A DNA stretch of 63,704 bases, taken from contig JABBAS010000034.1 of assembly GCA_018607835.1 (NCBI GenBank), positions 43,381 to 107,084 of the forward strand, given 5' to 3'. The notes beneath the pieces are model-generated. The model was given only the letters and a program-made list of their open reading frames with translations, did not search any database and was not told where the DNA came from. A program made the position numbers and the translations under genes. Positions 29,725-37,282 of the stretch are shown here, in pieces; the first letter of the stretch is position 1; each line of letters begins with the position of its first letter. The DNA comes from Methylobacillus sp. (GTDB lineage Bacteria > Pseudomonadota > Gammaproteobacteria > Burkholderiales > Burkholderiaceae_C).

Positions 29725-30174
29725 TTACTGGGCCGGTGCTTCGACCTGTTCAGCGCGTTGTTGGTCATACATCGCCTGAAAGTTCATCTCAGACAGGTGC
29801 ACAGGCGGGAAGCCCGCACGGGTCACCATGTCAGACACGTTGCTGCGCAGGTAGGGGTAGACAATTTGTGGGCAGGCCACACCGATCACGGCGTTCAGCT
29901 GCTCACCCTCAATGTGGCGAATTTCAAAAATGGCGGCCTGTTTGCACTCCGCCAAAAACATGACTTTTTCATTGACCTTGGTGGTGACCGTTGCCGTCAC
30001 GCTCACTTCGAAAATACCCTCGGCGAGGTTCTCTGCCCCCATTCCCAGTTGCACATCGATATTTGGCTGACCTTCTTCTAAGAAAATCGCTGGTGAGTTG
30101 GGTTGCTCTAAGGAGGCCTCTTTCAAATAAACACGTTGAATTTGAAAGACCGGGGTTTGCTCTTCTTCAGCCAT
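29725..30174 (-). CDS. secB: protein-export chaperone SecB
   Basis: SecB is a tetrameric cytosolic chaperone that keeps preproteins unfolded and hands them to SecA. The 149-residue protein has the family beta-strands ([17 protein letters not shown], the [10 protein letters not shown] block) and the [22 protein letters not shown]-terminal helix region, with an acidic tail. The length is normal. GATAAT about 50 nt upstream on the minus strand (30223-30228) could provide a separate promoter. Confidence 0.95.
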   Translation of the reverse strand: MAEEEQTPVFQIQRVYLKEASLEQPNSPAIFLEEGQPNIDVQLGMGAENLAEGIFEVSVTATVTTKVNEKVMFLAECKQAAIFEIRHIEGEQLNAVIGVACPQIVYPYLRSNVSDMVTRAGFPPVHLSEMNFQAMYDQQRAEQVEAPAQ

Positions 30175-30254
30175 GAATTCATCCTATTAAATGGGCGGTG
30201 GGCCGCCGTACAGAAAACGCGTATTATCTCAGGCGATTCGCCCGTGCTGGTGGT

Positions 30255-30512
30255 CTAGCCTGCCAGCAAGGGCGCCAATTCGCCCGCATGGTCAAGGTCA
30301 AACAGCTCATCACAGCCACCCACATGGTGGCTACCAATGAAAATCTGCGGGACCGTACGTCGCCCAGAGACCTCCATCATGACGGCGCGCTGGCTCGGGT
30401 CTGTATCCACCCGAATCTCCTCGAAATCCGAGACGCCGCGCTTCACCAAGAGGTCTTTGGCGCGGGTACAAAACGGACAGTAACCGGTGGTAAATAGTTT
30501 GACGTGTGCCAT
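30255..30512 (-). CDS. grxC: glutaredoxin 3
   Basis: GrxC reduces disulphides and mixed glutathione disulphides in the cytoplasm. The 85-residue thioredoxin fold has the dithiol active site C12-P-F-C15, the cis-proline TVPQIF and the glutathione-binding GGCDEL. The length and sequence are typical of GrxC next to secB. It starts 12 nt after the rhodanese gene, so the two redox or sulphur proteins are made together. Confidence 0.95.
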   Translation of the reverse strand: MAHVKLFTTGYCPFCTRAKDLLVKRGVSDFEEIRVDTDPSQRAVMMEVSGRRTVPQIFIGSHHVGGCDELFDLDHAGELAPLLAG

Positions 30513-30524
30513 GGTCGTTCCCTT

Positions 30525-30935
30525 CTAAGCTTTCTCAACGGGCAGATTCGCACTGCGCCACGCGCCCATGCCACCGCGCAAGGTGTACACCTTCTCGTAA
30601 CCCAATTTAATAGCCGCAGTGGCGGCCTTGCCTGAGCGGATGCCGCTCGCACAAACGAAGAGTAGCGGTAAGGCCTTGTTTTTGACCTGCAATGGCAGGT
30701 CGGTGGCAAGGCGATCCACGGGGATGTTTTTGGCCGCCAAAATATGGCCCGCCGCATACTCGTCTGCGTTGCACACGTCGACAATGACCGCCTTTTCACG
30801 GTTCATCAACTGGACCGCCTCGTTGGCATTGAGGCTATTTTTTCCGCCACCTGCGGACATGGCCGGCCACATTAGCATGGCGCCAGAAGCGAGGACAAGC
30901 GCAATTAGCGTCCAGTTTTCAGTAATAAAACTCAC
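30525..30935 (-). CDS. membrane-anchored rhodanese-like sulphurtransferase (YibN type)
   Basis: This 136-residue protein has one N-terminal transmembrane helix (about 8-27) and a single rhodanese domain. The active-site loop is CASGIRS with catalytic C95, a full-length six-residue loop expected to transfer sulphur. YibN-type proteins precede grxC-secB in many proteobacteria; in E. coli YibN is membrane-bound and touches the Sec/YidC insertion machinery, which would fit the secB linkage. The start is GTG 30935, with AAAGGG upstream. Confidence 0.9.
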   Translation of the reverse strand: MSFITENWTLIALVLASGAMLMWPAMSAGGGKNSLNANEAVQLMNREKAVIVDVCNADEYAAGHILAAKNIPVDRLATDLPLQVKNKALPLLFVCASGIRSGKAATAAIKLGYEKVYTLRGGMGAWRSANLPVEKA

Positions 30936-31029
30936 GGGGTACCCTTTCTAGTAATCCCATGATTCTAAAATGCTTAAGTCATCACTTTTCGGCTGACGAC
31001 CGAAACAAGCATTTATTTGAAGGACTCTC

Positions 31030-31773
31030 ATGTACCAATTGGTTCTCATCCGTCACGGCGAGTCGACTTGGAACTTGGAAAATCGGTTTACGGGCTGGAC
31101 CGACGTCCCCCTGACGGAGACGGGCATTGCACAGGCCAAAGAGGCGGGGCGCTTGCTAAGCGCCGAAGGCTTTGACTTCGACGTCGCCTACACCAGCGTG
31201 CTCAAGCGCGCGACGCACACCCTGTGGCATTGCCTCGATGCCATGGACAGAACGTGGTTGCCAGTCGTGCATGCGTGGCGGCTCAACGAGCGGCACTACG
31301 GCGCACTACAGGGCCTCAATAAGGCGGAGACGGCGAAAAAATATGGCGATGCGCAAGTGTTGGTGTGGCGTCGTAGCTTTGACACCCCTCCACCGGCGCT
31401 CACAGCAGATGACCCGCGCTGTGAACGTGCAGACCGTCGCTATGAAAAGCAACAACCCCAAGACATTCCCCTGACAGAGTGCCTTAAAGACACCGTTGCC
31501 CGCGTTCTGCCGTTTTGGAATGAGTCCATGGCACCAGCGATCAAAGCAGGCAAGCGCATCGTGGTCGCGGCCCATGGCAACAGCATTCGTGCGTTGGTCA
31601 AGTATCTGGACAATATTTCAGACGATGACATCGTGGGCGTCAACATCCCCAACGGCATTCCATTGGTTTACACCTTGGACAGCAACCTCAAGCCAATTAG
31701 CAAGCGCTATTTGGGGGACGCCGCAGCCGCAGCAGCCGCCAGCGCTGCGGTGGCATCTCAGGGCAAGGCTTAA
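31030..31773 (+). CDS. gpmA: 2,3-bisphosphoglycerate-dependent phosphoglycerate mutase
   Basis: GpmA interconverts 3- and 2-phosphoglycerate in glycolysis and gluconeogenesis. The 247-residue histidine phosphatase has the catalytic His9 in LIRHGEST, the substrate loop [18 protein letters not shown] and the second catalytic His in [12 protein letters not shown]. The last 16 residues are an Ala/Ser-rich tail. TAAAAT at 30966-30971 may be its -10. AAGGA precedes the ATG. Confidence 0.96.
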   Translation: MYQLVLIRHGESTWNLENRFTGWTDVPLTETGIAQAKEAGRLLSAEGFDFDVAYTSVLKRATHTLWHCLDAMDRTWLPVVHAWRLNERHYGALQGLNKAETAKKYGDAQVLVWRRSFDTPPPALTADDPRCERADRRYEKQQPQDIPLTECLKDTVARVLPFWNESMAPAIKAGKRIVVAAHGNSIRALVKYLDNISDDDIVGVNIPNGIPLVYTLDSNLKPISKRYLGDAAAAAAASAAVASQGKA

Positions 31774-31774
31774 A

Positions 31775-31801
31775 CCCCTTGCACCATCTGGTGCGCAGGG
31801 G
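31775..31801 (+). terminator. long hairpin after gpmA
   Basis: CCCCT-GCACCA pairs with TGGTGC-AGGGG through one small internal bulge, directly after the gpmA stop. No T-run follows, so it may act as an mRNA-stabilising or Rho-related structure, not a classical terminator. TATAGT at 31807-31812 just downstream is a possible -10 for ctpA. Confidence 0.4.
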
Positions 31802-31841
31802 CGGTGTATAGTGAAGAACGACACGTTTTGAGGGTTATTTA

Positions 31842-33290
31842 ATGGGGCAAAAGCTGAAAATTGCAAGTTGGTTGGCAGTCGGTGCACTCACGGGTGCGTT
31901 GGCAACGGTCCAACTCCAGGCCATCGCGCGCAATGCCGTCACGCCATTACCGCTGGACGAGCTACAGCAACTGGCCGCTGTCTTCAGCATGATCAAGTCG
32001 GATTACGTCGAGCCTGTGGATGAGAAAAAACTCATTACGGACGCGATCTCTGGCATGGTCACCAGCTTGGACCCCCACTCAGCTTATTACGACAAGAAAG
32101 AGTGGAAAGCCTTTCGCGAAGGCACCACAGGCTCTTTTGTCGGTGTCGGCATAGAGATCACCATGGAAGACGGCTTGGTGAAGGTCGTGTCTCCCATTGA
32201 AGACTCGCCCGCCTCAGCTGCCGGGTTGCGTACCAATGACTTGATCGGACGCATAGACAACACAGCCGTGAAAGGCCTAACGCTGACGGAGGCGGTCAAA
32301 CTGATGCGCGGCGAGCCGGGCACCCAGGTACGCCTACAAATCATCCGACGTGCAGAGGACCGCACGTTCTCGGTCACCATCACACGGGCGCGCATCATCA
32401 CGCAAAGCGTGAAGGGCAAAAACCTGGACAACGGCTACGCATGGGTGCGGATATCGCAGTTCCAAGACCGCACCGTGACCGATTTTGCCAATATGCTGGC
32501 CGCCATCGCCAAGAAGGATCCGCAACTCAAAGGGCTGGTTTTAGATTTACGCAACGACCCAGGTGGTCTGCTGGATGCGGCGGTGGCTGTATCCGCGGCG
32601 TTTTTGCCGGATGAGAGTGAGATTGTCTCAACCAACGGTCAGTTGGCCGAAAGTCGTTATGTCTACAAAGCCAACCCGCGCTATTACTGGCGGCGCGGTG
32701 GGGCAGACCCACTGAAGCAATTGGCTGCAGACACCAATGACCTGTTTAAGCGCATACCCATCGTCGTGCTCGTCAATGAGGGCTCTGCCTCGGCCAGCGA
32801 GATCGTGGCCGGTGCCTTGCAGGACTACGGCCGAGCCACCATCATGGGTAACCAGACCTTTGGTAAAGGATCGGTTCAGACCGTTCGGGCGCTTGGTCCA
32901 GATACGGGTTTAAAGATCACAACGGCGCGTTATTACACGCCAAAAGGCCGCTCGATTCAGGCCAAAGGCATTGTGCCCGACCTGTTTGTAGATGAAACCG
33001 CTGAGGGCAACCTGTTTGCGGCGCTCTCCACGCGCGAAGCGGATCTGGAGAAGCACCTTGAAAATGGCAAAGAAGCCTCAGGCGATGACATCGTCAAACG
33101 CGATGCCGCACGCGAAGCCGCACGCTTGAAGCTAGAGGAACAGCAACGAAAAAACCCGGGTAAGCGCCTGTTACCCGAGTACGGCAGTGCTGACGACTTC
33201 CGTTTGGAGCAGGCTCTGAATAAGCTGCGTGCACAGCCTGTGACGCTAAGCACGACCTTGAAAGCCCGCGCTAGCTCAGAGACCCAGTGA
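31842..33290 (+). CDS. ctpA: carboxy-terminal processing protease, S41A family
   Basis: This 482-residue exported serine protease has an N-terminal signal or anchor helix (about 5-28), a PDZ domain (about 100-185, GVGIEITMEDG), then the S41 core with DLRNDPGG, GSASASE (314-320, catalytic Ser) and TFGKGSVQT (catalytic Lys). Such enzymes trim C-termini of envelope proteins, including peptidoglycan hydrolases. A charged C-terminal tail (residues 400-480) is longer than the minimal family. Start ATG 31842 follows GAGGG. gpmA followed by ctpA is a common betaproteobacterial pair. Confidence 0.94.
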   Translation: MGQKLKIASWLAVGALTGALATVQLQAIARNAVTPLPLDELQQLAAVFSMIKSDYVEPVDEKKLITDAISGMVTSLDPHSAYYDKKEWKAFREGTTGSFVGVGIEITMEDGLVKVVSPIEDSPASAAGLRTNDLIGRIDNTAVKGLTLTEAVKLMRGEPGTQVRLQIIRRAEDRTFSVTITRARIITQSVKGKNLDNGYAWVRISQFQDRTVTDFANMLAAIAKKDPQLKGLVLDLRNDPGGLLDAAVAVSAAFLPDESEIVSTNGQLAESRYVYKANPRYYWRRGGADPLKQLAADTNDLFKRIPIVVLVNEGSASASEIVAGALQDYGRATIMGNQTFGKGSVQTVRALGPDTGLKITTARYYTPKGRSIQAKGIVPDLFVDETAEGNLFAALSTREADLEKHLENGKEASGDDIVKRDAAREAARLKLEEQQRKNPGKRLLPEYGSADDFRLEQALNKLRAQPVTLSTTLKARASSETQ

Positions 33291-33298
33291 ACGGCGCC

Positions 33299-34081
33299 AT
33301 GACCCAGCCAGCGTCGTACGCCATGAACGACCAACAGCTGCTGCGTTATGCGCGCCATCTGCTACTGGATAACGTCGGCGTAGAGGGGCAAAATCAGATC
33401 TTAGGTGCGCATGCGCTGGTGATCGGTGCTGGTGGCTTGGGCAGCCCGGTAGCGCTTTACCTCGCGAGTGCCGGGGTTGGCCATCTCACATTGGTCGATC
33501 ACGACCGGGTCGACCTCACCAATTTGCAACGTCAAATCGCCCACACCACCGACCGGGTGGGCATGCTCAAGGTGGACTCCGCGAAAGAGGCGATCCGGCA
33601 GATAAATCCAGATATTGTGGTGACCACCCACCCCGTGCAGGTTGATGCGGCATGGCTTCAGGCGCACATCGCGGACTGTGACGTGGTCATTGACTGCACC
33701 GACAACTTCACGACGCGCCAAATGATTAATCTGGCCTGCGTTGAAGCACGCAAGCCTTTGGTCTTTGGGGCCGCCATTCAACTGGCTGGACAACTCAGTG
33801 TGTTTGATACACGACGGGCAGACAGCCCGTGCTATGCCTGCGTGTTTCCGCCATCCGAAGCACCTGAGGAGGTCAGTTGCGCCACCATGGGCGTGTTCGC
33901 TCCCTTGGTCGGCATCGTCGGTAGCCTGCAAGCCAGTGAGGCGCTACAGGTCTTGTTGGGGCAGTCTCGCTTGATTGGTCACTTGCTGATGGTGCAGGCA
34001 CAAGGCAGCGAGTGTGACCGCCTACGCCTCAAGCGGAATCCCACCTGCTCCGTCTGCGCTAGCCACCGCGCCGCGCTTTAG
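33299..34081 (+). CDS. MoeB/ThiF/HesA family adenylyltransferase
   Basis: About 260 residues of E1-like fold. The ATP site GAGGLGSP, the acidic VDHDRVDLTNLQRQ block, the catalytic-type Cys in SCATMGVFAPLVG, and zinc cysteine pairs CYAC and CSVC are all present. It activates the C-terminal Gly-Gly of a sulphur carrier (MoaD or ThiS). No moa or thi gene is adjacent and no rhodanese domain is fused, so MoeB and ThiF cannot be separated. GTG 33287 (overlapping ctpA) is a rival start. Its end overlaps the convergent nuclease gene by 23 bp. Confidence 0.9.
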   Translation: MTQPASYAMNDQQLLRYARHLLLDNVGVEGQNQILGAHALVIGAGGLGSPVALYLASAGVGHLTLVDHDRVDLTNLQRQIAHTTDRVGMLKVDSAKEAIRQINPDIVVTTHPVQVDAAWLQAHIADCDVVIDCTDNFTTRQMINLACVEARKPLVFGAAIQLAGQLSVFDTRRADSPCYACVFPPSEAPEEVSCATMGVFAPLVGIVGSLQASEALQVLLGQSRLIGHLLMVQAQGSECDRLRLKRNPTCSVCASHRAAL

Positions 34082-34673
34082 CGCTGCGACAACTACCGTG
34101 GGTGCGGCGAAAGACGCGAGGCTCTAGCGCATCGCTGGCCGCAAACAGACCACGCTTCGCCGCTCTCGCCTGTTGCTCTTGCCGCGCATAGGGGCCCATA
34201 TCTTTCTTGTATCGGTATGACCAAGCATGGCCCTCCCCCACCATCCAAGCCCCGACGTCTTGTGACGAGCCTGGCCCTGATAGGGTGGCTAACCATCGAC
34301 CGTAAACATCGGGTTTGTGCCAGGCAACCGTGACACGTTGTTGCAATAGGCGCTTGGTTAAGGCCTGCGTCGCCTCCCGCCCATGGGCCTGACAGCTTTC
34401 TGGTGCATCCATCCCCAAAAGGCGAATACGCCAATAGGGCTTGCTAGCGGACTGCCCAACGGGTTTCACCCATACGGTGTCACCGTCGACCACGCGAATG
34501 ACGATGCCATCCGTCACAACGGGCGCCTCAACCTGCTTACGCAGGCTCTGTGCCGCCGCTGGCAGTGCCCATAGCCCAACGCTCAAGACACCCGTAACGA
34601 CCATCGTCTGCCATGCACTCATGCACAGCCACAAGGCTAGGCGCTTGCGTATGTTGGGCTTAGGCGGTAACAA
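34059..34673 (-). CDS. secreted staphylococcal nuclease-like (thermonuclease) protein
   Basis: This 204-residue protein has an N-terminal signal peptide (basic KPNIRKR, hydrophobic stretch, ALPAAAQS cleavage region) and an SNase OB-fold: RVVDGDTVWV, RIRLLGMDAPES and a YGRWLATL block carry the Asp, Arg and Glu/Asp positions of calcium-dependent nucleases. A TTG at 34673 is proposed as the start because GGAGG lies 6 nt upstream and it gives a complete signal peptide; it overlaps the DUF429 stop by 14 bp. ATG 34622 would lose the basic n-region. Probably periplasmic or extracellular. Confidence 0.85.
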   Translation of the reverse strand: MLPPKPNIRKRLALWLCMSAWQTMVVTGVLSVGLWALPAAAQSLRKQVEAPVVTDGIVIRVVDGDTVWVKPVGQSASKPYWRIRLLGMDAPESCQAHGREATQALTKRLLQQRVTVAWHKPDVYGRWLATLSGPGSSQDVGAWMVGEGHAWSYRYKKDMGPYARQEQQARAAKRGLFAASDALEPRVFRRTHGSCRSAKARRGG

Positions 34674-35505
34674 TCCACCCCTCCAAAGGGTCAACCGTGG
34701 ACGGCAAACCAAAGCACGGTGCGCCAGACACGTGTTGGACCAAGCCCCAAGCGGCCTGCATCAGGCACAGCACCGCATCCAAGGCATCACCCTTGGCATC
34801 TTGGGTAATGGCATCACGCTGTGCATGGCTTAAACGCAGCCGCAGGTTTAGGCGGTTATCGCCAGACTCCAAGACCGTAATGATGTCTTTTCGCGCGAGT
34901 AAGCGCGCAGCCGTTTGTTTACTGACATCGTCACTTTTATACGAAGTCGCGCCCACACAAGACCTCGCCAATAAGCCAGGGTAGGCCTCCAGCGCCACCC
35001 GAGGCGTCCACTGCGCGGCGGCTTGTATACCGGGGAAACTCGCGCCCACCGAACGCAGCAAAGGCACACCGGCGTGCAACATAAAGGCGACCGGGGGGTT
35101 GACCCACTTCATAGAGGGACTAGAGCCCGCAGGACCATCGGTTGCACGGTGGGCAAACTTACCGCCCACCGGCCTAGCGCGACAAAAGCCCGCAAAGGCA
35201 TCCCGAATATCGGCACGGCTCAACGCAGCGTAGTGGTTGATGAGCGCCTCCCATTGCGTCGGCCAACCCAATGTCTCCACCAGCGTGCGCGGGAGCCCAA
35301 ATGGCAAATCGAAGCCGCCCACCCATGACCCGCAATGCTGCAATGCCGCTTCGGTCTCAGCCAAGCTGGGGCAGGCCACCAAGCGATCAACGCTGACCAC
35401 ATGACCCTGCAGTCGACCCCATGCGAGTTGGTTCTGTTTCCGCTTCGTTGGGGCGCTAGAAAAGTCGCACCCCACGAGTGGCGTATCCGCCGAAATAGCC
35501 AACAC
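34660..35505 (-). CDS. DUF429 family protein (predicted RNase H-like fold nuclease)
   Basis: This 281-residue protein has DUF429 marks: VGCDFSSAP at the start, FDLPFGLPR, LEAYPGLLAR and the C-terminal GDALDAVLCLMQAAW. Family models place it in the RNase H-like superfamily as a predicted nuclease; no activity is established. Acidic residues at D14 (CDFSS), D80-region (FDLPFG) and D253-region (GDALDA) could form a metal site. The start is GTG 35505 with a weak ribosome site, 17 nt after the BLUF gene. It overlaps the following nuclease gene. Confidence 0.82.
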   Translation of the reverse strand: MLAISADTPLVGCDFSSAPTKRKQNQLAWGRLQGHVVSVDRLVACPSLAETEAALQHCGSWVGGFDLPFGLPRTLVETLGWPTQWEALINHYAALSRADIRDAFAGFCRARPVGGKFAHRATDGPAGSSPSMKWVNPPVAFMLHAGVPLLRSVGASFPGIQAAAQWTPRVALEAYPGLLARSCVGATSYKSDDVSKQTAARLLARKDIITVLESGDNRLNLRLRLSHAQRDAITQDAKGDALDAVLCLMQAAWGLVQHVSGAPCFGLPSTVDPLEGWIVTA

Positions 35506-35522
35506 AGCCGCGTTGCAGATGT

Positions 35523-35948
35523 TTAGGCGCGACCGATGATGGCGGCTGTCGCCATCAACTCTTCGAGCAACGCCAAGGACACATCGCCAGAGACGGCGTA
35601 GGGGTCAAACTCGGGACGCTCGGAGTACTTCAGCACAATCGATGTGTTGAGCTTTGACAGGTTAGCTTGGCCCATAGTCCAGCCACCAAAGCGGCGCTCC
35701 CGGATCTCTTCGTAATGCAGCAGCACCACATCGTTATGACGGGCATCTTGGCTAATGTGGTTGTACAGCTTATTCACCGCGTCGCGTCCACCTTCTATCG
35801 CTTGCAAAAAAATGTCACCGCCGTGGCAAAGAATGCCCGTGATGCCATTGTTGAGGTTGTGGCTACGAGACGCTTCCAAAATAGACTCAATCGCCACCTT
35901 CGCGTTTTGATCCACCGCACGACTCACATATATCAATCGAACCAACAT
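35523..35948 (-). CDS. BLUF domain blue-light photoreceptor, short form
   Basis: The 141-residue protein is a single BLUF domain with FAD. The photocycle residues line up with AppA: Y7 (LIYVSRA), N31, Q49 (IFLQAIEG), W90 and M92 (FGGWTMGQ). Short BLUF proteins have no output domain and signal through partners. The ATG lies 3 nt after the folE stop with AAAGGT inside folE, so it is translated together with folE. This suggests a link between blue light and pterin synthesis, which is inference. The C-terminal helix region (115-141) is the expected partner surface. Confidence 0.93.
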   Translation of the reverse strand: MLVRLIYVSRAVDQNAKVAIESILEASRSHNLNNGITGILCHGGDIFLQAIEGGRDAVNKLYNHISQDARHNDVVLLHYEEIRERRFGGWTMGQANLSKLNTSIVLKYSERPEFDPYAVSGDVSLALLEELMATAAIIGRA

Positions 35949-35951
35949 GGC

Positions 35952-36659
35952 TTATACCTTTCGAGGAATGAGGGACAAGAATTCGCGACGCAAATTCATG
36001 TCTTTCAAGAAGACGCCACGCATCACGGAGTTAATCATCTTGCTGTCCATGTCTTTCACGCCACGCCACCCCATGCAGAAGTGGCTGGCCTCCATCACAA
36101 TCGCCAAGCCGTCCGGTTGTGTTTTTTCTTGTATCAAATCAGCCAACTGCACAACGGCCTCTTCTTGAATTTGTGGGCGCCCCATGATCCACTCCGCCAG
36201 CCGCGCGTACTTACTCAAGCCAATCACGTTGGTATGCTCGTTGGGCATAACCCCGATGTACACCTCACCAATAACTGGGCAGAAGTGATGGCTACAGGCA
36301 CTGCGTACTTTGATCGGACCAACGATCATCAACTCGTTAAGGTGCTCCGCGTTGGGGAATTCGGTCACGGCCGGCGCGGGCAAGTAGCGGCCCTTAAAGA
36401 CCTCTTGGATGTACATCTTTGCGACGCGGCGCGCCGTATCACCGGTGTTGTGGTCGTTCTCTGTGTCAATCACCAAACTGTCTAACACCCCACGCATCTT
36501 GCCGGCAACCTCGTCCAACAACGTATCTAACTCGCCAGGCTCTATGGCATCAGCGATGTTGTCGTTTGAGTGAAAGCGCATGCGATTTGCTTTTAAACGC
36601 TCTCGAATTTTGACGGATACCGGCACGCCCTCATCGGCGATGTCGTTTTGATTACTCAT
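35952..36659 (-). CDS. folE: GTP cyclohydrolase I
   Basis: FolE turns GTP into dihydroneopterin triphosphate, the entry to folate and other pterins. The 235-residue protein has the zinc ligands C122 and H125 (ACSHHFCP) and C195 (SHFCMGWRG), plus the GLSKYARL motif. The N-terminal 35 residues are a polar extension. Upstream by 119 nt is nudB, the next enzyme of the folate route; GATAAT on the minus strand between them (36699-36704) could be a separate promoter. It is directly followed by the BLUF gene. Confidence 0.95.
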   Translation of the reverse strand: MSNQNDIADEGVPVSVKIRERLKANRMRFHSNDNIADAIEPGELDTLLDEVAGKMRGVLDSLVIDTENDHNTGDTARRVAKMYIQEVFKGRYLPAPAVTEFPNAEHLNELMIVGPIKVRSACSHHFCPVIGEVYIGVMPNEHTNVIGLSKYARLAEWIMGRPQIQEEAVVQLADLIQEKTQPDGLAIVMEASHFCMGWRGVKDMDSKMINSVMRGVFLKDMNLRREFLSLIPRKV

Positions 36660-36778
36660 GAAGAAAGGTCACTTTCCTAACAATTGGGGCAAGCCTTATT
36701 ATCGGCTGATGCATAGATGCTATCACCGCTCACCGCGGCTAAGGATCACCTGTGTAAGTACCGTATAGCCAGCAGGTT

Positions 36779-37219
36779 TTAAAGCCTCGCTAGCAACAGA
36801 ATAGCCTCTGCGTTTGAAGGGGAAAAACAGGCATCCGCCGCATCAACCCGAGATAACCATTTGTAAGCGGTGTGCTCATCACTCAGGCGCACCACGGTCT
36901 CCACCGGTACACACAGACCAAACACATGTTCGGTGTTTCGGTGTACGCCGGGGGCATACCGATGGCGCCAGGCAGGGTAAATTTCATAGACATTTTCCAA
37001 GTCCCAGTCGCTAAGTACACACCCGTCTGATAGCGCGTCTATCCCTGTCTCTTCGGCGACCTCGCGCACGGCCGTGTCCCATAGCGATTCGGTCTCGGTA
37101 TCCACAGAGCCTGTCACGCTTTGCCAGAAACCAGCCTGACTAGACCGCTCAAGTAACAGCACTGAAGCGTCAGTCGTGTAAATGACAACCAACACGGAGC
37201 GCGGTATTTTGAAGGCCAT
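36779..37219 (-). CDS. nudB: dihydroneopterin triphosphate diphosphatase
   Basis: NudB removes pyrophosphate from dihydroneopterin triphosphate, the step after FolE. The 146-residue Nudix protein has the box GSVDTETESLWDTAVREVAEETGI split as GX5EX7REVAEE, beginning near residue 37. The motif AFKIPRSVLVVIYT and the conserved W/Q around FWQSVTGS match NudB. ATG 37219 is chosen since homology begins there. It lies downstream of aspS, its usual betaproteobacterial position. Confidence 0.92.
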   Translation of the reverse strand: MAFKIPRSVLVVIYTTDASVLLLERSSQAGFWQSVTGSVDTETESLWDTAVREVAEETGIDALSDGCVLSDWDLENVYEIYPAWRHRYAPGVHRNTEHVFGLCVPVETVVRLSDEHTAYKWLSRVDAADACFSPSNAEAILLLARL

Positions 37220-37282
37220 GTTAGTTAAACCGCGCGCTAGCAAGCGCCGCTGTCATCTCACAGACGGATGCCAACGGCGACC

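Noticed and set aside
30193-30207. Small GGCGG/CCGCC hairpin in the secB leader
   Set aside because: Five base pairs in GC-rich DNA; too weak to call a regulatory structure.
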